DNA from: Pseudomonas sp. FP453
Lineage (GTDB): Bacteria > Pseudomonadota > Gammaproteobacteria > Pseudomonadales > Pseudomonadaceae
Direction: 5' to 3'
DNA: 64,000 nt
NCBI RefSeq assembly: GCF_030687495.1
Contig: NZ_CP117435.1
Location: forward strand, 124,001-188,000
The notes below the pieces were generated by a model. That model was not told where the DNA came from. It ran no database searches and worked only from the letters and a program-made list of their open reading frames with translations. The translations under genes were made by a program, and so were the position numbers. Below are positions 1 through 11,400 of the stretch, in pieces (the first letter of the stretch is position 1; each line of letters opens with the position of its first letter).

Positions 1-1124
<1,124 letters not shown>

Positions 1125-1281
1125 TATAACACCCAAGCAATTTGACTACTCGAAAGAGCATCAGATTGCGGTGTGTGAAGACGATAGAACCGAAAGTTCG
1201 ATTCTCACAAAACACCGAAAGCTGTCACATACCCAATTTGCTGAAGCGAGGCCATCTGGTCACGACTCAGTACCCGAATTT

Positions 1282-1397
1282 CTTGACGACCATAGAGCAT
1301 TGGAACCACCTGATCCCATCCCGAACTCAGCAGTGAAACGATGCATCGCCGATGGTAGTGTGGGGTTTCCCCATGTGAGAGTAGGTCATCGTCAAGA
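1282..1397 (+). rRNA. rrf: 5S ribosomal RNA, first copy
   Basis: A 116-base 5S gene whose ends pair (CTTGACGA with TCGTCAAG). The universal CCCATCCCGAACTCAG segment lies near 1315. It follows the 23S gene by about 157 bases, as expected for the distal gene of an rRNA operon, and is followed within 12 bases by a strong terminator. Confidence 0.97.
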
Positions 1398-1408
1398 TTA
1401 AATTCCAG

Positions 1409-1442
1409 AACCCCTGTTTGCTAACGCAAACAGGGGTTTTGT
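1409..1442 (+). terminator. Intrinsic terminator after first 5S
   Basis: A perfect stem AACCCCTGTTTG / CAAACAGGGGTT with a CTAACG-type loop is followed by a T run. It sits directly after the first 5S gene. Confidence 0.85.
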
Positions 1443-1506
1443 TTATGTAGAAGTCCATGAATTTCATCGGCACGTTGCTAGCGCAACGGTCCGGTACACA
1501 GAATTT

Positions 1507-1622
1507 CTTGACGACCATAGAGCATTGGAACCACCTGATCCCATCCCGAACTCAGCAGTGAAACGATGCATCGCCGATGGTAGTGTGGGGTTTCCCCATG
1601 TGAGAGTAGGTCATCGTCAAGA
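1507..1622 (+). rRNA. rrf: 5S ribosomal RNA, second tandem copy
   Basis: A second 5S gene, apparently identical to the first over its full 116 bases and starting about 110 bases after the first one ends. It carries about a dozen bases of the same upstream flank and has its own terminator. Fluorescent pseudomonads commonly have one rRNA operon with an extra 5S gene, so this looks like a tandem duplication of the 5S-terminator unit. Confidence 0.97.
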
Positions 1623-1632
1623 TTGAATTCCG

Positions 1633-1666
1633 AAACCCCTGTCTGCTAGCGCAGACAGGGGTTTTG
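1633..1666 (+). terminator. Intrinsic terminator after second 5S
   Basis: The stem AAACCCCTGTCTGC / GCAGACAGGGGTTT has a TAGC loop and ends in TTTTG. It is a near copy of the terminator after the first 5S, with compensating base changes in the stem. Confidence 0.85.
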
Positions 1667-1733
1667 TCGTTTAACAGGCACAAAAAAGCCAGCGCCGAAT
1701 CACAGGCGCTGGCCTGGTTCGATCGCTAGCTGA

Positions 1734-4220
1734 TCAGAACTGATAACTCACCGTTGCGCTCACATTACGTTCCTCCCCCAGGTAGCAGAAGTTCAGGCTG
1801 GCACAGGACGCAACATACGTCTCATTGGTCAGGTTGTTGGCATTCATCCGCACATCCACACCCTTCAACCCAACCTTGCCCAAGTCATAGCCCACCGAAG
1901 CATCAAGCAACGTATAGGCCGGGACTTTCATCGTATTCTCCGCATCCGCCCAGCTATAGCCCACATACCGCACCCCGCCGCCAAGCCGTAAACCGTCTAA
2001 CGCACCGCTATTGAATTTGTAATCCGCCCATACCGATGCCATATGACGAGGCGCCTGCGTCGGCGAGTTGCCCTTGTTCTCGATCAGATTGTCGGCCGTG
2101 CTCAAGGTGCTCACCATCGACTTGGAATACGCAATATCGGTGAACGTATAGCTGCCCAAAATCTTCAGGTTATCCGTCAGCTGCATGTGCGCTTCCAGCT
2201 CAAGCCCCTGGGAGCGAACGGCACCTACAGCGCGATAGAAGTTCTCCTGCGGCAGTTTGGTCGCCAGGTTCTCCTGATCAATGCGAAACCACGATGCGGT
2301 AAACAGATTGTCAGTACCTGGCGGCTGATACTTCAACCCCACTTCCCATTGCGTCCCATCGGTAGGTGCCACCGGGTTACCTGCGCTGTCCGAATAGGAG
2401 TTGGGGTTGAAGGATTCTGAATAGCTCACGTAGGGCGCCAAGCCGTTATCAAACAGATACAACGCACCGGCACGCCCAGTCAGCTTGGTGCGTTTATCAC
2501 TGATCTTGGTGCCTGCTGGCCGGTTCGCTTCAGCAATCCGATTTTCATCGGACGTCTCGACCCAGTCCTGACGCAGCCCGAGGGAAAACCGCCATTTATC
2601 CATTTCGATCAGGTCTTGCAGATAGACCCCGGTCTGCTCCAACCGCCGCAAGTAGCTGGTCGGGCTGTAATAGCTGATCGCCGAATTGCCATACACCGGG
2701 TTGAACGCGTTGATCGGCTGCAACGATCCACTGTTCCAGTCCACCACCGTTTTACGTCGCTGATAATCCGCACCCATCAGCACCGTGTGTTTGGTCGCCC
2801 CGGTAAAAAACTCAGCTTGCAGCATGTTGTCGATGATGAAGGCATGCAGCTTCTCATCACCCCCGGAGTAGTAGCGATTCAGCTCGCTGCTGGTCGGGCT
2901 GGTCCAGCCATAGGCATACACCTGATCCAGCCGCACCTTGGAGTCCAGGTAGCGAAAGTTCTGTCTCGCCGTGAAGACATCGTTGAAGCGATGTTCGAAT
3001 TGATAACCAAACGACTGTTGATCACGCTTGTAACCATCGACCCCAGGCTCACCCTCGAAAAAATGGCTGGAGATTCGCTGGCCATTGCGCTGATGCAGCG
3101 CGCCGTCCGCTGGCATGCCGCCGTGATAGCCGCCGTCAGGATCATGTTGCAGATACGCTTGCAGGGTCAGCGAGGTGTCCTCGGTAAAGTCGATGCTGAC
3201 AGTCGGCGCCAAAGCGAAGCGCTTTTCCTTGGCATGGTCAAATTGGGTGTCGGACTTATCCGCCAACCCCGTCAGCCGGTAGGCAATACGCTTGTCGTCA
3301 TCTACAGGCCCGCTGAAGTCAAAACCCATGCCCCGTTGCCCGTTACTGCCCAGCGTCGCCTGAACCTGATGATAAGGTTCGAACAAGGGCTTCTTGCTGG
3401 TCAACGCCACCAGCCCGCCAGGCGAACTGCGGCCATACAGCACCGAAGACGGTCCTTTGAGAATATCCACCCGCTCGAGGAAATACGGATCAACCTGCAT
3501 CGTGCTGTAGGTGCCGCTATCCCCCATGGATTTGAGCCCGTCCAGGTAGATGTTATCCACAGAACCGTCGTTGAAACCACGCATCGCCACATAGTCGTAG
3601 CGATGCGTCGCGCCATAGGGGTTGGTCAGCACACCCGGCGTGTAACGCATGGCCTGAGCAACGGTCTGGGAGCCTTGGTCGTCCATCTGCTCGCGGGTGA
3701 CTACCGAGACGCTTTGTGAGGTCTCCAGCAAGGCCGTGCTGGTCTTGGTCGCAATCTGGCTGTGAGTCGCGTTGTAGCCTTCCATGCTGCCCAACGCATT
3801 ACCCAGAGCAAAGCCTTTGATATCAGTGGTCGGTAAGGTCAGCGCGCTATCTTCTGGCGCCTTCTGCAGTACAAAGCTCACGCCATCTGCGGAAACAGCC
3901 TGCAACCCTGAGCCGCTGAGCAAGCGATTCAAACCCTGCTCGATGGAATATTCGCCGTGTAGGCCGGAAGATTGACGGCCCTGGGTGTGCGCAGGCGTGC
4001 TGGACAGAGTGATCCCTGCCTGCCGCGCAAACTGGTTGAGCACCGCGCCCAGCGGGCCGGCAGAGATCTCGTAGCGTTGCTGGATCTGCTCGACTCCCGC
4101 TTGCGCAGCCATGGCGGCCAGCGGCACCGCGCTAATACCCACCGCCGTCGACAGCAGCGCCGCACGCACGGCTTTGCTCAATAATGGGTAGGACGAGTTA
4201 CAGGGAAAACACACAGTCAT
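1734..4220 (-). CDS. TonB-dependent siderophore receptor with signalling domain
   Basis: Outer-membrane receptor of 828 residues, probably for a ferric hydroxamate siderophore (FoxA/FiuA/FhuA-like). A signal peptide covers about residues 1-40. An STN signalling domain follows (about 45-118), then a plug (about 150-265, with the ERVDILKGPSSVLYG motif) and a 22-strand barrel ending in SYQF. Two Cys near the C-terminus (ASCASLNFCYLG) resemble the FoxA/FhuA ending. The STN domain marks it as a transducer acting with the FecR-like and FecI-like genes just upstream on the same strand (73-base gap). The exact siderophore cannot be read from the sequence. Confidence 0.93.
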   Translation of the reverse strand: MTVCFPCNSSYPLLSKAVRAALLSTAVGISAVPLAAMAAQAGVEQIQQRYEISAGPLGAVLNQFARQAGITLSSTPAHTQGRQSSGLHGEYSIEQGLNRLLSGSGLQAVSADGVSFVLQKAPEDSALTLPTTDIKGFALGNALGSMEGYNATHSQIATKTSTALLETSQSVSVVTREQMDDQGSQTVAQAMRYTPGVLTNPYGATHRYDYVAMRGFNDGSVDNIYLDGLKSMGDSGTYSTMQVDPYFLERVDILKGPSSVLYGRSSPGGLVALTSKKPLFEPYHQVQATLGSNGQRGMGFDFSGPVDDDKRIAYRLTGLADKSDTQFDHAKEKRFALAPTVSIDFTEDTSLTLQAYLQHDPDGGYHGGMPADGALHQRNGQRISSHFFEGEPGVDGYKRDQQSFGYQFEHRFNDVFTARQNFRYLDSKVRLDQVYAYGWTSPTSSELNRYYSGGDEKLHAFIIDNMLQAEFFTGATKHTVLMGADYQRRKTVVDWNSGSLQPINAFNPVYGNSAISYYSPTSYLRRLEQTGVYLQDLIEMDKWRFSLGLRQDWVETSDENRIAEANRPAGTKISDKRTKLTGRAGALYLFDNGLAPYVSYSESFNPNSYSDSAGNPVAPTDGTQWEVGLKYQPPGTDNLFTASWFRIDQENLATKLPQENFYRAVGAVRSQGLELEAHMQLTDNLKILGSYTFTDIAYSKSMVSTLSTADNLIENKGNSPTQAPRHMASVWADYKFNSGALDGLRLGGGVRYVGYSWADAENTMKVPAYTLLDASVGYDLGKVGLKGVDVRMNANNLTNETYVASCASLNFCYLGEERNVSATVSYQF

Positions 4221-4294
4221 GGTAAGGATCCGTGAAGGCAGATTGAAGGCTTACTGTCTAAGCCGGACTCACGGAAAAAAACCGCCAAACAATC

Positions 4295-5278
4295 TCAGGC
4301 CGATCGCTCCAGGTTCACCCACCAACGGCTGCGATAACGCAATTGAACCGGCAGTGTCTGTGGCAGGATCGCCAGTAGCTTATCGGTGTCCTCCAGGCGA
4401 AAAACCCCCGATAACCGTAACTCGGCGATATCAGCCGAGCAGCCCAGGTAGCCATGACGATAACGCCCGACTTCCGCAACAAAGTCGGCCAAACGCATAT
4501 CCCGCGTCACGATCAACCCGTCCGCCCAAGCGCCGATGTCCATATCCAACGGCGGGGCGAGGAGGGCACCCGTCTGACGCACCAGATAGCTTTCTCCGGC
4601 ATGAACCTGCGTCGAAAGCCCATTCGCCTGATGCGGTGAGTGGATGGCCACATTGCCGCTGACCACACTCAACCGCGTGCAGTCATTGGCTTGGTGCACA
4701 GCGAAGCGTCCGTCGATGCCTTCGAACAAACCATGGCGTGTCTGCACCAACAAGGGCGCCGAAGACGCAGCGCCGCACGTCACCAGGATTTCCCCACGCA
4801 GCAGCGTGATCATTCGCTGCTGTGCGTTGAAGTCCAGGTCCACTGCACTGTCGGTATTGAGTTGCACACGCGTGCCATCCGGCAACTGCACGCTGCGACG
4901 CTCGCCAGTGCCGGTAGCGAGATCCGCGGTCCAACGCTGCCAACCCGTGACATCCCGGCTGAGCCACGCCGCCGTGCCTACTAGCAGCACGCCAGACAGC
5001 ATCTTCAATGCTTGCCTGCGGCCCAGGCCCTGCGCGCTGTTTTCCAGCGCCCTGTGTGCGCCAGGAATTGTCGCCAGCTGGCTGTTCAACTCCTGCTGCA
5101 ACGCCTGCACCCGCTGCCAAGCCAATTCGTGGTCGCCGTGGGCTGCTCGCCAGTGTTCACATTGCGCGTGCAGGCGCAGATTGGTGCGGTTGTTGCGCAA
5201 GCGCAGTGCCCAGTGGATAGCCTGCTTGACCACCTCGGGGCTGGGGCCGAAGCGAACCGCGTTATCCACGGACGTCAT
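4295..5278 (-). CDS. FecR-family anti-sigma/sigma regulator
   Basis: A 327-residue FecR-type inner-membrane regulator. The N-terminal DUF4880-like region (about 15-60) binds the cytoplasmic sigma factor. One membrane segment (about residues 92-110) follows an RRQALK stretch. The periplasmic FecR domain begins around GERRSVQLPDGTRVQLNTDS and would contact the receptor's STN domain. The start codon overlaps the stop of the sigma gene by 4 bases (ATGA), indicating translational coupling. In the known family, siderophore binding to the receptor passes through FecR to free the sigma factor. Confidence 0.92.
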   Translation of the reverse strand: MTSVDNAVRFGPSPEVVKQAIHWALRLRNNRTNLRLHAQCEHWRAAHGDHELAWQRVQALQQELNSQLATIPGAHRALENSAQGLGRRQALKMLSGVLLVGTAAWLSRDVTGWQRWTADLATGTGERRSVQLPDGTRVQLNTDSAVDLDFNAQQRMITLLRGEILVTCGAASSAPLLVQTRHGLFEGIDGRFAVHQANDCTRLSVVSGNVAIHSPHQANGLSTQVHAGESYLVRQTGALLAPPLDMDIGAWADGLIVTRDMRLADFVAEVGRYRHGYLGCSADIAELRLSGVFRLEDTDKLLAILPQTLPVQLRYRSRWWVNLERSA

Positions 5279-5790
5279 GTCTCATAACGCAGGACATAAC
5301 AGTGGTAGAGCGCCTCGGCGACGTAACGCTCGACCGATCGCAGCGATACACCCATCTGCTGCGCGATCTGCTTGTACGCCAGCCCGTCGCACTGAGCCAA
5401 AAGAAATGCCTTACGCACCTTGGGCTTCAGCCCCTCAAGCAATCGGGAAATTTCTTCGAGCAACTCCAGCACCAGCGCACGGGATTCAGCGCTGGGCGCC
5501 AATGCTTCGGGTAGGTGGGCGATGGACTCCAGGTAAGCCCGTTCGATTTCCTCGCGGCGCCAGTGGTCAATCACCAGGCCCCGGGCGATGGTGCGCAAAA
5601 ACGCGCGAGGCGCCTTGAGCTCAAAGCGTTCGGTCTTCTGTAGCAGGCGCACAAAGGTGTCTTGCGCCAGGTCTGCGGCATCGCAGGCGTTGCCCAGGCG
5701 GCTGCGCAGCCATGTGTTCAGCCAGTTGTGATGGGTGAGGTAAAGCGTCTGTACAACGCTCTCATGCGGGATGTACTCAGAAGATGGCAT
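5275..5790 (-). CDS. FecI-family ECF sigma factor
   Basis: A 171-residue ECF sigma factor. Region 2 includes DAADLAQDTFVRLLQ (about residues 36-50), and region 4 ends with a helix-turn-helix around YKQIAQQMGVSLRSVERYV. It is the first gene of a sigma/anti-sigma/receptor set on the minus strand and lies just downstream of a Fur-box-like site, so iron limitation should switch it on. By family analogy it transcribes the adjacent receptor gene. Confidence 0.93.
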   Translation of the reverse strand: MPSSEYIPHESVVQTLYLTHHNWLNTWLRSRLGNACDAADLAQDTFVRLLQKTERFELKAPRAFLRTIARGLVIDHWRREEIERAYLESIAHLPEALAPSAESRALVLELLEEISRLLEGLKPKVRKAFLLAQCDGLAYKQIAQQMGVSLRSVERYVAEALYHCYVLRYET

Positions 5791-5814
5791 TCACACAGAC
5801 CTGGCCAAACGTCA

Positions 5815-5836
5815 CAAATGATAATTAGTCGCATTG
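5815..5836 (-). promoter_or_regulatory. Putative Fur box upstream of sigma gene
   Basis: The sequence CAAATGATAATTAGTCGCATT lies about 25-45 bases upstream of the sigma-factor start. Its AATGATAATTA core matches the left half of the GATAATGATAATCATTATC Fur consensus; the right half is degenerate. Position and gene context support iron repression. The call is motif-based only. Confidence 0.6.
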
Positions 5837-6047
5837 TTTGGGAGGCTGTAAAAATTTGCAACTCTGATCCTTGTACGACAACCGCTGGTCGGTTTCCTAC
5901 GTAAAAATCGGATAGATCCCACAATTTCTTAAGTTTTGCCCAAGCTTGGCCGAAAGCCTGATGAGCCATGCGTGCACCGAAATAGAGCGGTCGGTTCCAT
6001 GCTCCGTTCGGCACGCTAACCCCCCTTTGGCAAAAGAAGTCGATGAA

Positions 6048-7928
6048 ATGAATCTCAAGTTCAGTCATAAAATTCTGTTGGCCGCGTCAGGCGTCGTGGT
6101 TCTAGCCTTCGCGTTATTCACGCTGTACAACGACTACCTTCAGCGCAGCACTATCAAGCAGAACCTGGAGTCATCCATCCAGCAATCCGGTGAGCTCACC
6201 GCCAGCAGTGTGCAAAACTGGCTCAGCGGGCGAATCCTGGTCCTCGAGAACCTCGCGCAAAACGTCGCGCATCAAGGCAGCGCTGCGGACCTTCCAGGGC
6301 TGGTCGATCAGCCGGCGTTCACCTCGAATTTCCAGTTCACCTATGTTGGCCAAACCAACGGCGTATTCACCCAGCGCCCTGACGCCAAGATGCCCGACGA
6401 CTATGACCCGCGTCAGCGCCCCTGGTACAAGCAAGCCGTAGCGGCCGGCAAACCCATGTTGACGCCGCCGTACATGGCCGCCGTGGGTGGGCAGATCGTG
6501 ACCATCGCCATGCCGGTGAAGAAAAACGGTGAACTGCTCGGCGTGGTCGGCGGTGACCTGAGCCTGCAAACCCTGGTGAAGATCATCAACTCGGTGGACT
6601 TCGGCGGCATCGGCCATGCGTTCCTGGTCAGCGGTGACGGTCAGGTGATCGTCAGCCCGGACCAGGACCAGGTGATGAAAAACCTCAAGGACATCTACCC
6701 AGGCGCCCAACTGCGCATCGAGAAGCTCAACCAGGACGTGGTCCTCAACGGCCAGGACCGCATCCTGTCGTTTACCCCGATCAGCGGTTTGCCGGGTGCC
6801 GATTGGTACATCGGTCTGTCGATCGACAAAGACAAAGCCTACGCACCGCTGGGTAAATTCCGCACCTCTGCGTTGATTGCCATGCTGATTGCCGTGGTCG
6901 CGATCGCCGTGCTCTTGAGCCTGCTGATCCAAGTGCTGCTGCGTCCGCTGACCACCATGGGCGTGGCCATGCAAGACATCGCCCAGGGCGAGGGCGACCT
7001 GACCCGCCGCCTGGCCGTGACCAGCAAAGATGAGTTCGGCGAGGTTGGCAGTGCGTTCAACCAGTTCGTCGAGCGTATCCACGCCTCCATCTCCGAAGTG
7101 TCGTCGGCCACACGCCAGGTGCATGACCTGTCCCAGCGCGTGATGGCCTCGTCCAACGCCTCGATCATCGGTTCCGACGAGCAAAGCGCGCGCACCAACA
7201 GCGTGGCGGCGGCGATCAACGAACTGGGGGCTGCCACCCAGGAAATCGCGCGCAACGCCGCCGATGCTTCCCAGCACGCCAGCGGTGCCAGCGAACAGGC
7301 CGACGATGGGCGCAAAGTGGTAGAGCAAACCATCCTGGCGATGTCCGAGCTCTCGCAAAAAATCAGCCTGTCCTGCACGCAGATCGAAACCCTGAATGCC
7401 AGCACCGACAACATCGGCCACATTCTTGATGTGATCAAAGGCATCTCCCAGCAGACCAACTTGCTCGCGCTCAATGCCGCGATCGAAGCGGCCCGTGCCG
7501 GTGAAGCCGGGCGTGGGTTTGCCGTGGTGGCCGATGAGGTGCGCAACCTCGCGCACCGTACCCAGGAGTCGGCCGAAGAGATCCATAAGATGATCACTTC
7601 GCTGCAAGTGGGCTCGCGTGAGGCGGTGACCACCATGAACGCCAGCCAGGTCTCCAGCGAAGAAAGCGTCGAAGTGGCGAACCAGGCCGGTGAGCGCCTG
7701 ATCAGCGTGACGCAGCGGATCGTCGAGATCGACGGCATGAACCAATCGGTTGCCGCCGCGACCGAGGAGCAGACCGCCGTGGTGGAAACCCTCAACGTGG
7801 ATATCAACCAGATCAACCTGCTGAATCAGCAAGGCGTGACCAACCTCAACGAAACGTTGAAGGATTGCGACGCGTTGTCCCAGCAGGCCAGTCGCCTGAA
7901 GCAACTGGTCGACAGCTTCAAGATCTGA
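6048..7928 (+). CDS. Methyl-accepting chemotaxis receptor, amino-acid type (PctA/CtaA-like)
   Basis: A 626-residue chemoreceptor. A TM helix at about 8-30 is followed by a periplasmic dCache_1 domain, a second TM near 278-300, a HAMP domain and a C-terminal signalling hairpin with the conserved tip [17 protein letters not shown]. The ligand pocket keeps the amino-acid-binding signature of PctA-type receptors: R124, W126, Y127, Y142 and D170. The N-terminus ([12 protein letters not shown]) also closely resembles PctA. I chose the ATG at 6048, which follows AAAGAAG and gives the family N-terminus; upstream in-frame codons encode unrelated residues. The ligand is most likely L-amino acids (inference). 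Confidence 0.93.
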   Translation: MNLKFSHKILLAASGVVVLAFALFTLYNDYLQRSTIKQNLESSIQQSGELTASSVQNWLSGRILVLENLAQNVAHQGSAADLPGLVDQPAFTSNFQFTYVGQTNGVFTQRPDAKMPDDYDPRQRPWYKQAVAAGKPMLTPPYMAAVGGQIVTIAMPVKKNGELLGVVGGDLSLQTLVKIINSVDFGGIGHAFLVSGDGQVIVSPDQDQVMKNLKDIYPGAQLRIEKLNQDVVLNGQDRILSFTPISGLPGADWYIGLSIDKDKAYAPLGKFRTSALIAMLIAVVAIAVLLSLLIQVLLRPLTTMGVAMQDIAQGEGDLTRRLAVTSKDEFGEVGSAFNQFVERIHASISEVSSATRQVHDLSQRVMASSNASIIGSDEQSARTNSVAAAINELGAATQEIARNAADASQHASGASEQADDGRKVVEQTILAMSELSQKISLSCTQIETLNASTDNIGHILDVIKGISQQTNLLALNAAIEAARAGEAGRGFAVVADEVRNLAHRTQESAEEIHKMITSLQVGSREAVTTMNASQVSSEESVEVANQAGERLISVTQRIVEIDGMNQSVAAATEEQTAVVETLNVDINQINLLNQQGVTNLNETLKDCDALSQQASRLKQLVDSFKI

Positions 7929-7936
7929 CGACGTGC

Positions 7937-7962
7937 GCAGGAGCGAGTGTTCTCGCTCCTGC
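7937..7962. terminator. Hairpin between convergent genes
   Basis: A perfect stem GCAGGAGCGAG / CTCGCTCCTGC with a TGTT loop lies between the convergent chemoreceptor and SRPBCC genes. There is no clear T run, so it may work as a bidirectional or factor-assisted terminator. Confidence 0.5.
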
Positions 7963-7965
7963 CGC

Positions 7966-8424
7966 TCAGTCGAGCATCCGCTGCACGTTGTCCAGGGCAC
8001 TGTCGGCAAACGCCTGCATGAACTGTTCAAACCCCGCCTGCGCCGTTTCTACCGGCTCGGCAACAATGGTCCAGGTGGCCCTGGCGTATGTCCCGCCCTG
8101 GGCTTGCACCTGCATCGACGCCCATAGCCTGGCGATTCCCAAGGTGTTGTAGAGGGTCGTCCAGGTCATGCACATGGCGCTCTCGTCCCGGCTGTTGAGT
8201 TGTTCTACGACGCAATGGCCATCGCGGAAAAACTTCGTGCGCAACGCGCCTACGCCATCGCCCGTCATCTCGATATGCGACAAGGCCGGGATGAATGCGG
8301 CAAAGCCGGCGAACTGCCCCACCAGGCCCCAGAGTCGAGCGGCGTCGCAGGCGACCAGCACCGAGGCCACCACGGGGGCGGCGACGGGGTTGCGGATCAA
8401 TGTATCGGGTTGCAGCGGTTTCAT
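7966..8424 (-). CDS. mgoD: SRPBCC/polyketide-cyclase-like protein, MgoD/PvfD-like
   Basis: A 152-residue protein with the helix-grip (SRPBCC, polyketide cyclase/dehydrase) pattern. It has an N-terminal strand followed by ARLWGLVGQFAGFAAFIPAL and a long C-terminal helix after residue 125. It is the last gene of a four-gene minus-strand operon, 19 bases after the NRPS stop. Gene order and content match mgoBCAD of Pseudomonas syringae and pvfABCD of P. entomophila, where the last gene encodes a small cyclase-like protein whose exact chemical step I do not know to be settled. The symbol rests mainly on context. Confidence 0.8.
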   Translation of the reverse strand: MKPLQPDTLIRNPVAAPVVASVLVACDAARLWGLVGQFAGFAAFIPALSHIEMTGDGVGALRTKFFRDGHCVVEQLNSRDESAMCMTWTTLYNTLGIARLWASMQVQAQGGTYARATWTIVAEPVETAQAGFEQFMQAFADSALDNVQRMLD

Positions 8425-8443
8425 GGAAATGTCCTGACGCAGT

Positions 8444-11400
8444 TCAGATAAAGCCTATGGCCTGTAGGTAGTCGCAGCCTTGGCGTAACAACGCCGGACT
8501 TTTTTCGGGGTAGTGCATGTGCATTTTCCCCACGCCCCGGCGTGCGTTGTCGTGATGGATCATGGCGGTATCGCCGATGTCTTCACCCAGCCCTTCCAGG
8601 TAAAAGCCCAGCACGCCAAACAGCGCGTTGTCGCGGCCTACCGTTTGCAGCGCGCGCTGCCAGCGGGCCACGCTGACTCGCTCGAAGCGGTAGCCGGCCC
8701 GGCTGAACGCATCGAGGTAGTCGCTCCAACTCAAAGGCTGCGGGTTGTGCAGGTTGAATACGTTTCGCCCGGTTTCAAACTGGCCGGCATGGAATGCGAT
8801 AAACCCTGCGAAAAAGTCCACTGGCATCAGGTCGTGGTTCAGCTCCAGGTTTGGCACCAGACCCAATTGCAACGAGCCCTTGAGCATCAGCATCAGACGG
8901 TTCTTCTGCGGCTGGCAGACCCCGCTGCGGCTGTTGAAGCTGATATTGCCCGGACGCAGGATGTTCACCCAGGCGCCTTGTTCCACCGCGCGCCCGACCA
9001 GCCGCTCAGCGACCCATTTGGACAGGTTGTAACCGTTCTTGATGTAGAGCGGCAGGCTACTTGCGGCAGGTGCTTCAAGGACGTGCCCTTCGGCGTCGAT
9101 GCTGCTGCATGCCGACAGCGTCGAGATAAAGTTGAAGACCTTCTTGCAGCGGGTTTCACACAGGCGCAGGCATTCCAGCACCGGATCGACGTTGTCCCTG
9201 GCCAGCGTGGCATAGTCCAGCACATGGTTGACCCGTGCCGCGTTGTGCACCAGCACGCCGAAGTCCTCCGCGAGGCGCTCATACACCTCGTCGCCCAGGC
9301 CCAAGCGGGGCTGGCTGATATCGGCGGCGTACACCTGCACCCGGCTCAGGTCCAGGTGTTCCAGATGGAACTCGCACAATGCCTGGGCAAAGCGCTCCTG
9401 CGACGAATGACCGGGTGACTCGCGCACCAGGCACGCGACCTGCGTGGCCCCACCGGCCAGCAACGCCTCGACGATATGCACGCCGATAAAACTATTGGCG
9501 CCCGTCACGATGACCTTGCGCGGGTCGCCCGCGCGGTCCGCGGCCAGTATCTGCACCGACAGGGCTCGCTCGGCATCGCGAATCGCTTGGGAGCACGGCG
9601 CGGTAGAGAGCACGCCATCCGCCATCAGTGACGCGAGCGTACGAATCGTCGGGGCTTCGAAGAACCGGTTCAACGCAAGGCTGCGGCCAAACCGCTCGCG
9701 GATTCGCAGCAGCAGCGTCGAGAGCAGGATGGAGTGGCCGCCGAGGTTGAAGAAGCTGTCGTCGATAGACAACTCGGCCACGGGCACTTGCAACAACTCG
9801 CTCCACAGGCCTGCCAGCTGCGCTTCAAGCGGTGTTTGCACCGGCTGGTCGCTGGCACTCGGTATCGGTCGAGCCGACAAATCCAGCAGCGCCTGGCGAT
9901 CGACCTTGCCGCTGCTTGTGTAGGGCAGGCTCGGCAACTCGGCCCACACGCCAGGCTGCATGTAGTCCGGCAGCTGCTGCCGTGCATACAACCTGAGCGC
10001 CGTCAGCGTGGCGCCGGGTTCTGGCTGGGCGACCACGGCATGGATTCTGTACGCGGGCCCCACCACCACGGCCACCTGGCAGAACAACCGACTGTCGCGC
10101 AGGCACTGCTCCACTTCCTGCGGCTCAACCCGAAACCCGCGAATCTTCACCTGCCCGTCGCGGCGGCCACCCAGCACGATACCGTCGCTTGTCCACTGCG
10201 CCATGTCCCCGCTGCGATACGCCTGCAAGGTCTGGCCGTCGGGCAGTGACAAGGTCACGAACGGGTTGTCCAGCGATTGCACTGCGTCCACATACCCCAG
10301 GCTCACCCCCGGGCCGATGATGAACAGCTCCCCCATCACCTGTTCGTCCACCGGTTGCAGGTCGTCGTCAAGGATCAGCACCTGGCTGTTGGCGATGGGA
10401 TGGCCCAGGCTGCAATTGCTGTCGCCCGGTTGCAGACGGCGATGGGTGACCAGCACGGTGGCTTCGGTGGGGCCGTAGAGGTTGTGCAGGTGGCACTGGC
10501 CCGCCAGCCGCTCGATGACATGGGGCTCGCAGACTTCGCCGCCAGTCAGCAAGTGCTGCAGGCCCAAGGGCGGGCCCGGCGGCAGGATACTGAGCAGCGC
10601 CGGCGGCAGAAATCCGTGAGTGATGCGCTGTTGGCGGATCAGTGCGACCAATTGCTGTGGGTCGCGCCGTTGCGCCTCGCTGGGCACGATCAACTGCGCG
10701 CCGGTGACCAGGCTGGGGAAAATATCCATCAGCGAAGCATCGAACCCCAGCGAGGCGAATTGCAGCACGCGACTGTCTTCACTCAGAGCCATGCGGCGGG
10801 CGAACCACGCAGTGAAATGCGCGAGGTTGCCTTGGCTGAGCTTGATGCCCTTGGGCCGGCCAGTGGTGCCTGAGGTGAACAGCACCATGCACGGTGCCTC
10901 CAGGCTGGGTCGGTGTTGCAGCAACGCTGGCGCGGCGGCCGGTTTATCGAGGGTGCTGACATCCAGCGCAACAAAATGCTCGCGCAACGGGTGCCGGCCA
11001 TTGTCGAGCAACACGCGGGCCCCGGCGCTTTCCAGCAGCGCGAGCTGACGTTGCGGTGGATGCTCTGGCGCCAGCGGCAGGTACACCGCGCCGCAGCCCA
11101 GCAGGGCAAGCAGGCTGGCGTACAGCGCGGCGGACTTCTCCAGGCACACGCCCACCACTGCGGGCGTCGCAAGGTTGCCCAGCAGCGGTCGCAGTTGTTG
11201 CTGGATCGCCAGCGCCTGGGTGTGCAATTGCCGATAGGTCAGCACCTCGCCCGCGATGTTCAACGCCGGCCGCTCGGCGAAGGTCTGAAGGCTGGCCTGC
11301 AAGCGTTCGATCACGGGCACTTGGGCGGCTAGCAGCAGGTCCGGGTCAGCGGTGCGATTGAACCGATGCAGGAATGCCACGGCATCCAGGCCCAGCAAGC

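Noticed and set aside
6171..8030. A 619-codon minus-strand frame over the chemoreceptor
   Set aside because: The plus strand encodes a full chemoreceptor with conserved motifs; the minus frame has no family features and is an antisense shadow.
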